A stretch of DNA of 64,000 nucleotides from Rhizoctonia solani (GCF_016906535.1 NC_057379.1:1860001-1924000), one strand, 5' to 3'. Counted from the stretch's first letter, positions 26,045-38,365 are shown. Translations and numbers: made by a program. The notes: a model not told the origin generated them from the sequence alone.

Positions 26045-27521
26045 GTCGTGGCTTTTATACTTGTCGAGGTTGAGCACAGGCGGCCTGTTTGCTTCCGAGG
26101 GCACGTGGGGTGACTAATCAGGGATTGGCACGTGATAAACACATGCTGCGCATATATCTTTCCTTGCTGGCACGCTGGGTCTGGGATATGGCCATATCTG
26201 ACGAGTTGGTAAAGTGTACTACTCCCACTATGACTGTATATATCTGTGATCACTATCCCGAGCGACGTGTGGTGCATAGCTAGCACCTAGTTATCATGGC
26301 GTGATTCGCAGTCCGTCTCAGCGGCGAGCGAGATATTCATAAATTTGTGAGGTTAGCCGATCAAAGAGTATACATTTAGCTATGGTGCCGCCTGTTGTTA
26401 CTTCAAGCATCTCCACAAGTGGAGGAGCCCAGGCGGAGGGCTGAAAGCGACCAGAGTGCTTTGCACCTGCTCTATCCTATTCCGGCTCAACCTTCCAAAT
26501 TCATACACATTCACTAAGCTCAAAGGTCTTAAAATGTATTTCTTTTGCCCCAGATACTTGAGAATTACCCACTTCATCACGGTCTCACATCGTACCGCTA
26601 TATAAGCCCGTGACGTGCCCAGTTATCGTATGAAATGTAACAACGGTTCAATGAATCGACGTAAACGTCAAACAAGCTGAACATCAATATTATCCTATTC
26701 GACTTGTATAAGTAAGCGAGGCTAGGCGCGAGTACCTTGATGAGTTGTTAGCAGGTCTTTCACAGCTTTCTACTGTTACATCTCGATTACCTTACTTCTC
26801 GAGTCTTGTGACTTTTGGCCCCTGAAACCAGGGATATTCAACCCGTACCCTCTCTCGCACCGGGTTGGATGGCGAACCGACTACTGCTTATGGCAATAAT
26901 CTTCTGTTACGATACGCATACAGAAGCCCACATCTATAGCGCTTTAATTCAGATCCCACTTTACTTTGTCCCTTTTTACAGAAGTGATGGACACTCGAAT
27001 GGTATAATATGCCACGGAAACGTGAAGCAATGTTTGATGCATAAGTACGAGTTCGTTTTATGTATTTAAGTAGTAGATTATAATAAAAGTAATGATTGAG
27101 TAGATACAAGTGCGTGATGAGATGAGTATTCAAGGCTTGAACGAGGTTCTTTTTTACCCGAACTCTACAGGCATGACTTACACGTACTGCTCATACATTA
27201 ATCAAGTCGTTCACTTGACTCGATTGCACAACATTTTAGTACACTCTACATCTTTTTTGTTTGATTCACCTGCCATACGCAGGCTGTATAACCGTGTAGA
27301 CTTAATGGTCCTATTTTCTGCAATAATTTAGGGGTATTTCCATGTCGCATTTTCTTAGTTTCTCCTCCCTCCGTGGAGTGCGGTAGATAGCATTTCCAAG
27401 TTAACCGCATCTTTGATCATAGATATATGTAGGTAGCTATCGACCAGGCCATAGTAAGGGTATATATTACCGAAGTCAAGTTGAGCCAACCACTCGATAG
27501 GTATCCTTCCGCGATCTCTGA
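26045..27521. other. Intergenic, no gene seen
   Basis: AT-richer sequence between the TFIIA promoter and the 3' end of the zinc-finger gene. Only short frames without family signals are present. Confidence 0.5.
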
Positions 27522-29270
27522 CTACATTGAAATCGGAGAATCCGACCCATGTTTGATTTTTACGTGTCTGTTTCGAGCGTCCCTTCTTGTGAACCGAGCC
27601 AAGCAATGAGGGCAACCAAAGTCTAGGCGATCGCCTACCTTCCAGCTGGCGGGCAGTAGTTTTGCTTGGCTTCGAGATATTAATTCATCTGTTACGGCTT
27701 GAGCCTTGAAAAGATTGAAGTTGTATATTAGCGCTCGAAATAAGCGGCCGTATTCAGGATCAAACGCACCTCTTGCCTTAAATGAACGGTGCGTCTAAAA
27801 GGTGAAGCTAAGTCAGATAGGGGCTCTCTTATCGTACTACACGTACAGATGTCGTTCTAGGTCTGGGCCTCTATTTAACTGCACCATACAACGCCAACCA
27901 GTAATAGGACTGATATATTCGCACCTGTATGACATCATTATCGACAACGATTAGGGCTCGACGTCTAATCTCACTGCATGGTCTCGTTCCATCGGACTTC
28001 TGGTGATCGACGAACCCTGATCCCCACATGGCCGCGTGGATTAGTGTAGTCAAGCGATGCATACACTCCGGAATTCCTGCGGCGTGTAGAGGCTACAGCT
28101 ATCAACTCTGGCACTTTTGCGATCTGGGTGCCGCGAGCTCCTCGAACATGCCCTTCTGTATCATGTAGTAACCGAGCGGGATACTGGACAGTTGGGGAGG
28201 CTAGGTTATTATATCAAAGATCAGTAGCTATCAAGAGCGTGTGGAGATAATGCTCACTCCGACAAATACGGAGATTTGGGTATTGGCGACAGGTTCCGTC
28301 GAACGTTGAGGCCTTGGGATATGTTATACCGGGCTTTTCTCGCTCGTCGTGCTTTGCACAGGATGGTATGCCAAAAGGGTACTCTTCAACTCTCGAAGGC
28401 CCAGGCATAAGAGCCAATCCGTACTCTCTGAAGGATTGTTGCCATATTGAGCTGTCGGGCACTCCCTCGGAAGATGCATAGTTTGATCCATCAAAAGTAT
28501 AGTTAGTAGGCAACTGCTCTTGGATGGGTATCGAGCCGAGTAAACTTGAATCAGCTTGGATATCCTGTTTTGAAAACTTATTGTTAGACGGGAAATCTAT
28601 GGCAGGAAAACTAAGATGATTTACTGTTGGGTTTCGTATGCCCACCATATTGTACGAGGTCAAATGACCACGGTCTAATAGACGGAGACAAGTCATATTT
28701 ATAAACGAATCGACCGGGTTAGCATATTCGTAATACGGGACTTCTTTGAGTTTAGCCAAATTACATCTATAATAAAAAGACTCACTAATATTTTCAGGAG
28801 TCATATTGGTGAGATGAGCAGTATTCCCTAGTGCACTCCATGGCTAGCTATATAGCTGCTGGGTCCGATTGAGGTGGACAGGTATGATGCATCGTGTATT
28901 GATAATTACCCGTCCGCACATCCTGAGTACAACCAAGCCACCGATACGATTCGGCATAACTGAGGTCTCCCGTGTGATATTCTAGGTCGTATTTCGGGGG
29001 TGCCCTCTCAAAGAGGTTTAAGTAGCAACGAGGATACAGTGGTAACCTTTCTGGATATTGAAGCTAAGATTTGAGTGAGATCTGAGTGAGGGACGATCTG
29101 GCTAGAACATTGTACTTAGAGAAAAACTAATCTTCTTTCCGATTGAATTATTTTATTGGTTGAGGAGATCAGGGGTACCACATATGTAAGTCAGTGTCAC
29201 CGTAACTTCTTACCATAACTTTGCTTACCAGCTCGGTAGACGCATTGTATCCGAAGGCCTGGACAAGCAT
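27522..29270 (-). CDS. C2H2 zinc-finger protein, putative transcription factor (about 448 aa)
   Basis: Six exons on the minus strand: 29229-29270, 28910-29063, 28258-28827, 27975-28200, 27843-27924 and 27522-27794. Phases match throughout and the introns are 48-165 bp. The C-terminus carries a perfect C2H2 finger, CPHCLARFTRRDARNRHVKIKH (C-x2-C-x12-H-x4-H, about residues 420-441). About 75 residues before it is a looser finger-like segment (CEYISPITGWRC ... HLYTH). The rest is not recognised; it contains a Ser/Pro-rich middle. Two C-terminal fingers of this arrangement are common in agaricomycete regulators, so a DNA-binding role is likely but the target is unknown. The first exon (MLVQAFGYNASTEL) is the weakest part of the model; the true start may be further upstream. 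Confidence 0.7.
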
Positions 29271-31458
29271 TGGGTCTGAATGTAGTTAACCCACTAGTCC
29301 ACGCGTAAATACCGTGATTTGTTATCAGCCGCTCATCAAGCTACTTAATTCTTGTCCCCAATATCACACACCCCAGCACAGCTTAGTCCTAGAACTGAGA
29401 GGGTGTCTCAGTTCCATAAGCTGGGATTCATGATTCAAGTCCGACACGCGCCCGCACAGAATGAAAGACGTCATAGGTATTTGCAACGAGTCCGGAGATC
29501 GATTCATTTATTAATACATCATTTCAGGTCAAGCTAACTTTTGGATATCCGTTTCATTCTCTTAACAGGCATCCAGACTATTCAATGACAAGATCGGATA
29601 TAGTGCAAAAGGCCATTTTTGATGTTTCAGCCCGGGACCTAACCCAATGCTTCGCTGCGACCATTCTATAGCATAATAAGAGTGAATATTAGGTAATGTA
29701 GAAGGGTGCCGGATATAGTAGTACTACTGCTTTGGGTGGCAAACGAAACGGCTACTTGGAAAAGAGGGTGGGGGTGACTTATAGTCCGGCAACTAATTTC
29801 TTGAATAGCCCCAGCCTCATGAGATAGCTGATCACATGCATCTATCGCTGCTATGATCTATCTTCCAACTCACCTCAACTTCCCCCAGGAGCCTGGAGGA
29901 GCTACTGCTATATCCATGACATTCGTGACTATCTTTTCTTGCAGCGATCCCATGAGATGGACCTTATCCGAGGCATGCAACTGAGCTTTCTTTGGATAGC
30001 TAGACTATATTCTCACGAGCATACCTGGGAACACTCGAGTGACACAAAACTGGTACGATTCAACTACGTTAACAAATTAACGATCGGAGAAGAACAATGC
30101 CCAGATGCGGCATGGGGAAGTGGGATATCAGATGTCAACACACCAATGGCAAAATGACTCATGAGCCTAAGAGTATAAAGGGTAACATGCTTGCTTCTTC
30201 CCAGTTTCATAGATGATGCCTAAAAAGGCTCAGGGAGTAGTATTACAAACATAGGTTTTTCAGCTCAGGCCTGAACGGGAAGTAGCGAACTTGATTAAAC
30301 ACACTCAAGATTATGGATATGTGTGGAACTATAAACTATAGGTCCCTTGCCTGGCAATTATCATGCGAAGAAAGCTCTCGATATTCACACGTCTTACTAA
30401 TAAATTCCACACACAAATTGCACTGGATGGTGTGCAAGTGCCGCACAGAGTGTGAATGTTGATTGACCCGTTTGTAGATCTGCGTTCAGAATTTTGAGCT
30501 ATAATTGTTGTTAAAAAGATGCTGAGGTATTTCAGTCACATTGCAGGCGCCCTCGGTATACAGTACTCGTGTGATAAGCATCGCGCCAAGGCTTTGAAGC
30601 CCAGAGAGTATAACGAATGTGCGGGTGTGGGAGGGGAGCCCAAGATGCCATACAGGTCGTATTTATAGGCGAGTGAAAGCATCTCCAAAGAGTTTTACCG
30701 ACAATGAAAGGCTTTCACGCGGGCGGCACTGCCTCTAGATCTATAAGCCTAATTTTAGGCCCAGGTTATAGTCTTATACATTCCTTCGTACCCGAGTGGG
30801 CGAACCAGGGCCCGAGGCAAAGAGCAAATTGCAATCGACTCACGTCGGTACCTGACCAACCATAGGTCTGAAACCGCGCCATATGCTTGATACCGCCAGA
30901 TGGCCGGATTGTGTTATCCGAAGGACTCAGTCACACGTACACGTGGCTTCTATGGCGAACGTTCGGGGTTCTAGATAATGATCATGTAGTAAGGGTATGT
31001 CGACGTCCCAAAGCCAAACACCATCCGATGTTCTTCGAGATCACATTCTACCTTTTATCTTAAGGGTATTATCCGCGCGCCACATAGGGCGAATGTGTGT
31101 AGGGTACAAGCCTGGAAAGCCTAGTTTGCATGTAGCTCCTGTTATATCGTAATAGAAGCGTATTGAAAAAATGTGATGTTGCCTTGCAGACACTTCAGTC
31201 AAAGTATGCATGCTTCTTATTGAACTCGCGGTATCAAACTCGAATTCGAATGAGAAATGACCAAGTCAAATGTTGTAATTGATTTTCATAGACGTCATTA
31301 TTATAGTGGAGTATTACAAAAGTAGATTTGGTCCCTGTTGCGCAAGGCCCATAATACGTTATCACGTGCGACGGACGCTGCATTAGCCCAACCACAAGCC
31401 CAACATCCACTAGGACAACCATAACTCGCTTTTTTTAAAATCTTTATCTGGACACGCA
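29271..31458. other. Intergenic, no gene seen
   Basis: About 2.2 kb with only short frames on both strands and no codon pattern or motif I can assign. It lies between divergent genes and should hold the promoters of both the zinc-finger and the F-box gene. Confidence 0.5.
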
Positions 31459-33150
31459 ATGGAAGAGCTCATCTCTGCTAGTAACTCTTTTACATCTGCT
31501 CTACGTCGATACTCCACCGCTTGCCGAGCAGCGACTGAACTATTCGCCTCCTCACGCGACATAAAAAATACATCTAATGGCATCTTGAAATTTATTTCAC
31601 TTAAACTACAGGATATTGCCCAGCACGAGTTAGAAATACAAAAAACGCGATGTATTTTGGCCCAAAGCCGAAACTCAGCTCGAACTATTGCCCCCATCAA
31701 CGCCCTACCGCTGGACATATTAACACAGATTTTCGATACGGTTTACTACTGGGGAAGGTGTTCAATCTCCGGCGAATACCATTTCGACAATGAAACTGGA
31801 TGCTTGAGGTATCCAAATTGGCTGGCTCCTGACACACTCTCCCACGTTTGTAAACACTGGCGTCGGGTTATTTTGGCCTCTCCAAGTTCATGGACTCATA
31901 TTGATATCACAAACACGGATGATCTTTCTCCGTTATTTCAAAAACTTCTGTGTCGTGGCGAAACATTCGCAGAACGAGCGCTACCTCACAATTTGACCGT
32001 CCACCTTTCCCTTGCAACACCGACCAATCCAATCTCGTGTTATGGAGAGGCCGAGCGGCTAAATCGATTCCACTCTATTGTGGGGTCAAGAACCAAGTCT
32101 CTGGAGCTGGAGCTCTGGACAGAGAATTCTGCTTTTAGAGAATTACTTGAGCGAAGCCTTGTACATGCAGTTCCTGGAGTCTTGCAGAACATATCCATCA
32201 CGGTCAAGTCCAGCGACAATGGGGGGGTTGTGATGGCAAACACTCATCAAGGCAATTCACAGGCAACAGCAATGAAGCTAGGCATACCGGAGTATTTCTT
32301 GTCTAATTTATTAGGCCCGGTAACTGTCCTGCGACTACGGAACCTTTTCTTTCCATGGTACAGCTCTGCTTATTCAGGTCTCAGCGACCTCCGACTTCTA
32401 ACAAATTTCCGCGGCCAGGGCGCAATATCCATTCCGATACACAATCTGAGGGATATACTCCAGTCAAGTCCTGGACTGCGCATTCTTCATCTTAATATTA
32501 ATGTTGATATCCGGTCGCCGTATATGAACTTCCATCCTACACAAGAAAATCCCCCCATTTCGCTCAAAGACCTGCAGGAGCTGAATTTGCGAAGAATGTG
32601 CGGCAGTCAACGGGATATGGTTTTCTCAATCGTTCAACCCGGCGATAGACCTCTGACTTTGTCTGTCTCAGTCCAGCCCGAAGTTTATGATACGCTCGGA
32701 GCCAGACATTTACTCTCGCCCGCTATTTTAGACTTTTCAAAACGTTCAAACATTACGAGGCTCTACTTGGAAGATCTTGAAGAAGAAACACGTTTTTTCG
32801 GAGACATTTTAACAGGTTTATCGGTCGGGCCGACCGGTTTGCGTACCCTTGGCTTAGAAAGATTTATTATCGCCAAAGAGATTACAGATAATAGGATGCA
32901 AACCATGGGTCAGCAATGGCCGGTAAAAGTAGAGCATTTACTCATGAGCAAATGCACTTACGCTATATCGACTCTCCGAGCACTTGTTCAACTTTGCCCC
33001 ATTCAAGTATTCGCGGAAGTAAGCTCTGAGTATATACAATTTTCAGAACGCGGTTATGAAGAGATGGCCACCATATTCCCTGTCCTGATGCTACCTGAGA
33101 CCGGTTATCCCGTTGATCAATGGAACGAACTAGGTGTTTTGGATTGTTAG
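31459..33150 (+). CDS. F-box protein, intronless (563 aa)
   Basis: A single open frame with no intron. Residues about 20-75 look like a coiled or helical N-terminus. The F-box follows (about 78-125): INALPLDILTQIFDTV, then LSHVCKHWRRVILASPSSW, the pattern typical of the large agaricomycete F-box families. The C-terminal 400 residues have leucine-rich, LRR-like spacing (RILHLNINVDI, LKDLQELNLRRM) and probably bind the substrate. In this family the F-box contacts Skp1 in an SCF ubiquitin ligase; the substrate is unknown. Such genes are highly expanded in these fungi, and the absence of introns among intron-rich neighbours could mean origin by retrocopy, though many members are single-exon. Confidence 0.85.
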   Translation: MEELISASNSFTSALRRYSTACRAATELFASSRDIKNTSNGILKFISLKLQDIAQHELEIQKTRCILAQSRNSARTIAPINALPLDILTQIFDTVYYWGRCSISGEYHFDNETGCLRYPNWLAPDTLSHVCKHWRRVILASPSSWTHIDITNTDDLSPLFQKLLCRGETFAERALPHNLTVHLSLATPTNPISCYGEAERLNRFHSIVGSRTKSLELELWTENSAFRELLERSLVHAVPGVLQNISITVKSSDNGGVVMANTHQGNSQATAMKLGIPEYFLSNLLGPVTVLRLRNLFFPWYSSAYSGLSDLRLLTNFRGQGAISIPIHNLRDILQSSPGLRILHLNINVDIRSPYMNFHPTQENPPISLKDLQELNLRRMCGSQRDMVFSIVQPGDRPLTLSVSVQPEVYDTLGARHLLSPAILDFSKRSNITRLYLEDLEEETRFFGDILTGLSVGPTGLRTLGLERFIIAKEITDNRMQTMGQQWPVKVEHLLMSKCTYAISTLRALVQLCPIQVFAEVSSEYIQFSERGYEEMATIFPVLMLPETGYPVDQWNELGVLDC

Positions 33151-33715
33151 CTCGGGGGATGCATTTATCGTAGGTCTTTTGGTCGTGACCGAAATTGGTT
33201 TCTGACTATTGATGTATTTTGATGTATTCAGTGTTTCATGATCAGGAGACTAGCAGATTCCACTGCACACAGCATTCGTAAATTTGTTTATAAGTTTATC
33301 ATTTGACCTTTACCACAAGCTTTTTTGATAAATGCACCAAGGCTGCGATTTCAGTAATACGATTCTCGATAGCGGCCTTTTTTGGAGTATATATTATTTA
33401 TATCCCCGGTTCAACCATAAAGTTTATATAGTCACCGAAGAGCTCCCAAAATTGCATGTATTGGACATGAATTCCTGCAATTGGTTATTCTCTTTGACAT
33501 TCGCATCATAACCGACTGGTCGGTCACCTCGAAAGACATAAATAAGTATCCTTGATAGAGACGGCTTCACCCTTGAAGCAATCACACATTCGAGGTACAC
33601 TCTGATAGTGAAAAAAATGTGTAGATTGCGTAGTATACACACATCCTTATCCACGTCCAGCTTCAGTATCACCTGAACTTTTTCCGTACACCCTCCGGTC
33701 GGTATGTATCACTAG
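33151..33715. other. Intergenic between convergent F-box and UNC-50 genes
   Basis: Contains the 3' ends of both neighbours. No further feature is seen. Confidence 0.5.
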
Positions 33716-34834
33716 CTACGATCCAAAGTAAACCTGCAAGGCCCATCGTGCGACATTGAACCCAAGTAACGAAACTGCGTACGCCGCAAAGAGTGGTAGC
33801 AGAGGAAACAGTAGCAGTTCGGTCCTAATCAAAAATGGCAGAGCTTCATACCGAATAAGTACTTTGAATTAGAGAATCACAGACTCCAAAAGACTCACCA
33901 TTAAGTCCCAAATAAGTGACATACACATACATCGTCAACCCGACAACCCACACCGAATTGCCCATCCACATCCAGATCCACCCGTCTCGGCTGACGACAG
34001 GAAGCAAGACCAGTTGTAAGCCATGGAGGATAAGAAAGACAGGGAAGAACGCGTTGGTGTGGACGTCGAATGTGTACGCCCATTCGACTTTGGTTGGGGG
34101 TGATTGGGAAGGAGAGAGTAGGAGGGTATTTGAGAATCCCCTGTGTAGCGGGTGGTTAATAGAAGACGTGAATCGGATGAAGAGGCCCATACCAGACGAT
34201 TGTAGCTACCAGTGCTCCCGAGAGTACGAAATCACGGATAACCATCAATAAAGCGAGCTTTACAATCTCGAATGGTGTGAGAGAGTACACAAGCCCCCAC
34301 GCAACGGCCGACACTATCCCCAAATTAATCTCCAAAATGATTCATATTTCAGCTAGTGACGCACCACACAATGCGGCAGACACAAGCCATAGAATCGCAG
34401 GATCATCGCGCGCCCATGTATTTTTTGTTTCTAATCTCGGCAATAAATTCCTTGAAAGGGTAAAGGAATAGAAACCACGTACGTTTGTGAAAATACACAT
34501 TCTTATATCTGCCTCAATAAGCTCGGTACCCACTACGACAAGAATAATACGTACTCACACCCTCCGCGGCGCAACGCACAAATAAGTCAGTTGCCAAGCC
34601 GCCAACTCGAAATCCTATATATAATCGCATTAATCGCACTATTAGATAGAGATAAGATTAAAGACGTGCCATTTGTGAAAATTTGAACAACCGCTTGAAA
34701 AGCACTGGAACTCGCGGTTTGTCCTCTGGATACGTCGCATGAGTCTGGTCTCGACTAAACGTCCGGAGTGTGCGTGGTGTTCGAGGGGATGTCAGGCGTA
34801 ACGGATGGGGCGCAACGGTGGGAAGAATAGACAT
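33716..34834 (-). CDS. UNC50: UNC-50 family Golgi membrane protein (about 270 aa)
   Basis: Seven exons on the minus strand: 34670-34834, 34561-34614, 34483-34501, 34365-34430, 34193-34313, 33899-34140 and 33716-33861; phases match. Family hallmarks are all present: KRLFKFSQMDFELAAWQ near residue 48, FHKQTKNTWARDDPAI (about 80-95), several hydrophobic membrane segments, WGLVYSLTPFEIVKLALL, FDVHTNAFFPVFLILH and the final YEALPFLIRTELLLFPLLPL segment. UNC-50 (Gmh1 in yeast) is an inner-Golgi/ER membrane protein linked to Arf-GEF recruitment and receptor trafficking. Length fits the family (about 260-270 aa). Exon 1 must end at a GC donor (ATG|GCACGT) to keep the conserved QMDFE join, and intron 6 is only 37 bp. 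Confidence 0.9.
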
Positions 34835-34998
34835 TTTGTGTTTTACTTAAATTATATTCGATGGGGTGCTTTTACGTCCTAGTCTGTTTCCTCGATTGCG
34901 GGGGATGTGGTGGGAGAGTTACACGAAACGCAACGCGATCACTATATCACGTGGCAGGAGGGATGACATAATAATTGGCCGGTAACCGGCGGCAAAAT

Positions 34999-35085
34999 GG
35001 CTGCACCAAGGTTCGAACTTGGGACCCTCTGCGAAATTATACACTTTTTGTAAAGCAGATATCATAACCACTAGACTATACAACC
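34999..35085 (-). tRNA. tRNA-Val(UAC) with 15-nt intron
   Basis: On the minus strand the acceptor stem GGTTGTA pairs with TGCAGCC (with G-T pairs). The A box TAGTCTAGTGG, anticodon stem TCTGC/GCAGA, T arm CCAAG-TTCGAAC-CTTGG and B box are all present. The anticodon loop reads TTTACA, then a 15-nt insert (AAAAGTGTATAATTT), then C. This puts the intron at the canonical place after base 37, with anticodon TAC. Mature length is 72 nt. Confidence 0.93.
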
Positions 35086-35222
35086 GACAAGAGGGATTGG
35101 GAGTGGCAGAACCGAGTGGGAGCAGAAACGAAAACAAGATCGTATTATTAGACGAATGTACAACCCGAGAAAAGCGCATACAAGATTCGGAATGAGATCC
35201 AGAACAAACCTGGAGAGTTTGC

Positions 35223-37261
35223 CTACTTTTTGTTCCTTGTCGGCCGACCAGATCCTCGCTTCTTGGGGTCCTCTTCGACTTTACTTTTCTTGGCAGGAGG
35301 AACGCTTTCTTCTTCCTCTTCTTCGTTTTCGTTCTCATCTTCGCCCTCGCTCTTGGCCTTGGGCATACGACCCCTCTTCGAGACAGGCTCCGACGACTCG
35401 GGTTCGCTCTGTACCTTGGATTTGGCACGAGCCGACCTTCGTATGGCCGGTTGGTCTTCTTCGGGCTCGGGTTCTTCTCCTCGTTTAGGCTTGGGTTCTG
35501 GTTTCCGTCCCCGCTTTGGTTTATCCTCGACCACCGACTCTGTCGCCTCGACTTTAGACTGTCTTCCCCTTTTCTTAGGCGCGGGCTTTTCTTCTTCCGT
35601 TTCTTCTTCTTCTGCCTCTTTTTCCTCAGACTCAGGCTCTTCCTCGACTTTGGCTTTGGCTTTAGACTTGGACTTGGCACCGGACTTTGACCTGGGTCCG
35701 GCGTTAGGCTTCGACTTGCCTTTACCGTTTTTCGGTTTCTTCTCGTCCTCTTCCTTGTCGTCGTCGGCCTCGGTCTCTCCTTGAGCTTCTGTTTCTTCTT
35801 CGCTCTTTTGGCCGTCTGTTTCCTCGTTCATATCCAGGTCCTCGGAAGCCGACGAAGCCTTGGGAGTTTTTCCCTGAACAGGAACGGGAGGCTGACCCGG
35901 AATACGCTATATACCCAAATTAGCCAAATCGTTTGAAAACAGATTAACAAAATATGGGGATGGAGCACGAATAATAAATTCAAAGATAGAATTTGAAAAA
36001 GAATGAGAACCAGATGAAGCAAGAATCGAGACTCACCCTAAACGCAAACTTGCAAACCTTCCATCCCTTGGGGTTATTGCCCCGATCCATCCATGCGCGT
36101 TCGACGATGTAAAGACCATCGTATCGGTATCTACAAGTCCATCCAATCAGTGTGTGGCCTACGTCTACCGAAATTAAAAACGCATACCCAGATTCGGGGG
36201 CGTAGACGCTCTGGAGCTTGAACCCCCTAATGACACGGACAGGCTTCCTTGTCTCGGAAGACACCTTCAAAGCCTTGTTGAAGGAGTGTTCGAAGGACTG
36301 ATGGGATGATTGAGGAGCCGTGCGGAGCTACTGGATGTGATGAGAGCGCGGACTTTTTGTGGGGAAAAGTGGACGTACGTTCTTTGGGTTTTTGGCTGTC
36401 CCTTTGAGATCGCGACCTCCTGAACCGGTGTAGGTACTGTAAATATCTGAGTTGAAAGATTCCAAAGATATAAGGAATTAACATACAAAGCGTCGCCCAT
36501 ATCGATATCATCATCGTATCCTAGAGTCAAAGTCAGATTTGGTGCCAAAAAAAAAAAAAAGCAAGGCAGAGACGTACCTCCACTCAAAGCAACGCTGTAC
36601 GCCCCCTCAGGACCTCCGGAGATGCCGGCAACAAACGGAGCGTGGATAGCAGCAGCTGAACATTCTGCGCGAGTCTCCCACCACGAACCAATAGACACTC
36701 CAGGGATAAGTCCGAATGTTTTCCTGTACACACTATCAACTACTGTTCAACCGGAAAAAAACAAAGCACTTACGGATCATGAACACGGCCAACAAGCTTA
36801 TTCACTCTAACCTTTCCTTCTTCGTCTTCGCCTTGGTCAGAATCGTCCTCGTTCCACTGTTTATCAGGCCTGGAAACCATCTTGGGCATCTTGGATCGAT
36901 CAACAATGCCTTCGCCGTCCTTGGCATAGGAAACGACAGGTTTACCCGCATTTCGAGCGCTGCGCCGGGTTCCTTTTCCGTCCCTTTCTAGCGTCTCTTC
37001 ATCTCCGTCGCCGTCTTCATCCGCTTCGGCTTCGGCTTTGGGCTTTGTGACCTTGGGCTTGGGCGCTTTCTTTGCCTTCGGCTTGGGTTTGGGTTTGGGC
37101 TCGTCGATTCCGAGCACTGCGAATCCGGCGGCCAACCCCGCTGGACAGTCCATCTTCTGGAGCATAAGGTCTTGCAGCAACTTCTGGTTACTGAGCATGT
37201 TCTCCCGCCGAATCTTTTCGTACTCCGTCTCATTGTCGACACCGCCGCTTGCTTTAGGCAT
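35223..37261 (-). CDS. SRA-YDG domain protein, putative 5-methylcytosine reader (about 547 aa)
   Basis: Seven exons on the minus strand: 36774-37261, 36578-36723, 36487-36520, 36379-36436, 36188-36327, 36037-36130 and 35223-35906. Residues 1-160 are charged, with a KPKPKPKAKKAPKPK stretch. The SRA-YDG domain (about 160-315) starts RVHDPKTFGLIPGVSIGSWW and includes GISGGPEGAYSVALSGGYDD, TYTGSGGRD, KVSSETRKPVRVIRG and YRYDGLYIVERAW. The C-terminal 230 residues are low complexity with Lys/Arg- and Glu-rich blocks and AT-hook-like KRGR-P motifs. SRA domains flip out hemimethylated CpG cytosine (UHRF1, plant SUVH proteins). Fungal proteins with SRA but no RING or SET, as here, are known but poorly studied. 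I see no RING, PHD or SET domain. Confidence 0.92.
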
Positions 37262-37897
37262 CTTGAGATAAAGTAAAACGAGTCGAGGTAGACCGGGATA
37301 TCAAGCTATATATGAGCCCAAGATGGTGCACGGGCTTAAGGAGACCAGATTGGCCAAAGAGGATGTGGTCGAAAGCTAAGAGACTCAAGCGGTGACAGGC
37401 AGCGATGTTTATTTGTCTGTGTTGGGGACGCGTCGCACTAGTGGCTTGATCCCCGCGGGGCCAACTCAATGCGCCCATATTACCATCTTCCAAGCCACAG
37501 TTCGACGTGGATACAATAGCGTCTTCATTGTCGGGGTATGGAACTATCAGGGATGCGTCGTGGTTCGGTATACGAAGCATCACCGTTGTTCATCTCATCA
37601 TGATCCCTCTGATTAGTCATACGCCGTGTTCCGCTCATTTATGCTCATTTCGGTAGCACCACCCTCGTGGCCTCGTCATCCTGCTGACGACTACTATCAG
37701 TAAGCTCATCGCACTTCATGGGATGATATGCCAACCCGAGTAAAACAAAGTCACTCGTTGCATGTTTTCTAACCCCGCCCCATCGCAGTCTACATTCTAG
37801 ATCCACGACCCCATACAGTTAACCTCGCGCACCCAGTTTCTAAGCCTCATACAGCCCCCCACCTGTCGCGCATTCACCACAGCCTCGACCAGACGAC
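37262..37897. other. Divergent intergenic region
   Basis: Promoter region shared between the SRA gene (leftward) and the Pif1-like frame (rightward). No coding signal. Confidence 0.5.
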
Positions 37898-38365
37898 ATG
37901 AACCAGCCGAAAGAGATTCGCCAAAATTCACTCTCCGAAAGCGAGGTGCTATACATCGCACTTGATACAGGTCCCATTGTCGATCCTACCATGGCCACCG
38001 AGCACGAAAATACGTTTCAGCCCTTCACTCCGCCAAAGTTGCTTGTCCTCAAGATCGGCGATCAGGTCGAGCTGCTAATAGATATTGACGATACGCTCTT
38101 GAAGGGGAATCTCGGTCGCGTGCTTGGGTTCTACAATGCCACTCAGGTAGCCATCTCCAAAGACGGAAGCATTTATCAAAACAGCTCCGTGCTGGAGGTG
38201 ACTGGATTGAAAAATCACCCCCTAGTTGCGTTTAATGTGCCTCTAGGAGTCCGCAAACTTCTCATTATGCGCGAAAGATTCCGAATTGAACTGCGAGGCG
38301 GACAGGGGGAGATGTATAGGACTCAACTCCCACTGGCGGTGCATTATATTAATGGTGATATTTGA
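37898..38365 (+). pseudogene. Relic of the C-terminal region of a Pif1-type helicase (155 aa frame)
   Basis: The frame matches the segment of Pif1 helicases just before the final motif: a TDSG/D-like LDTGPIVDP, then FTPPKLLVLKIGDQVELLID and LLKGNLGRVLGFYNA, and near the end YRTQLPLAVHYINGDI. In Pif1 the last part reads like LPL-LAWA-SIHKSQG. Here the final motif is lost at the stop, and the whole N-terminal helicase core (Walker A, Walker B) is missing. No upstream exon with helicase motifs is seen before 37898. It is probably a truncated duplicate of nuclear PIF1, less likely the remnant of a Helitron. As read, it cannot be an active helicase. It may still be transcribed, since the frame is open for 155 codons. 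Confidence 0.6.

Noticed and set aside
27355..27615. Extension of the zinc-finger gene to a stop at 27355
   Set aside because: A different frame would be needed; the frame carrying the perfect C2H2 finger ends at the TAG at 27522.
35230..35784. Plus-strand Ser-rich frame of 184 aa
   Set aside because: Antisense shadow of the Lys/Glu-rich tail of the SRA gene.
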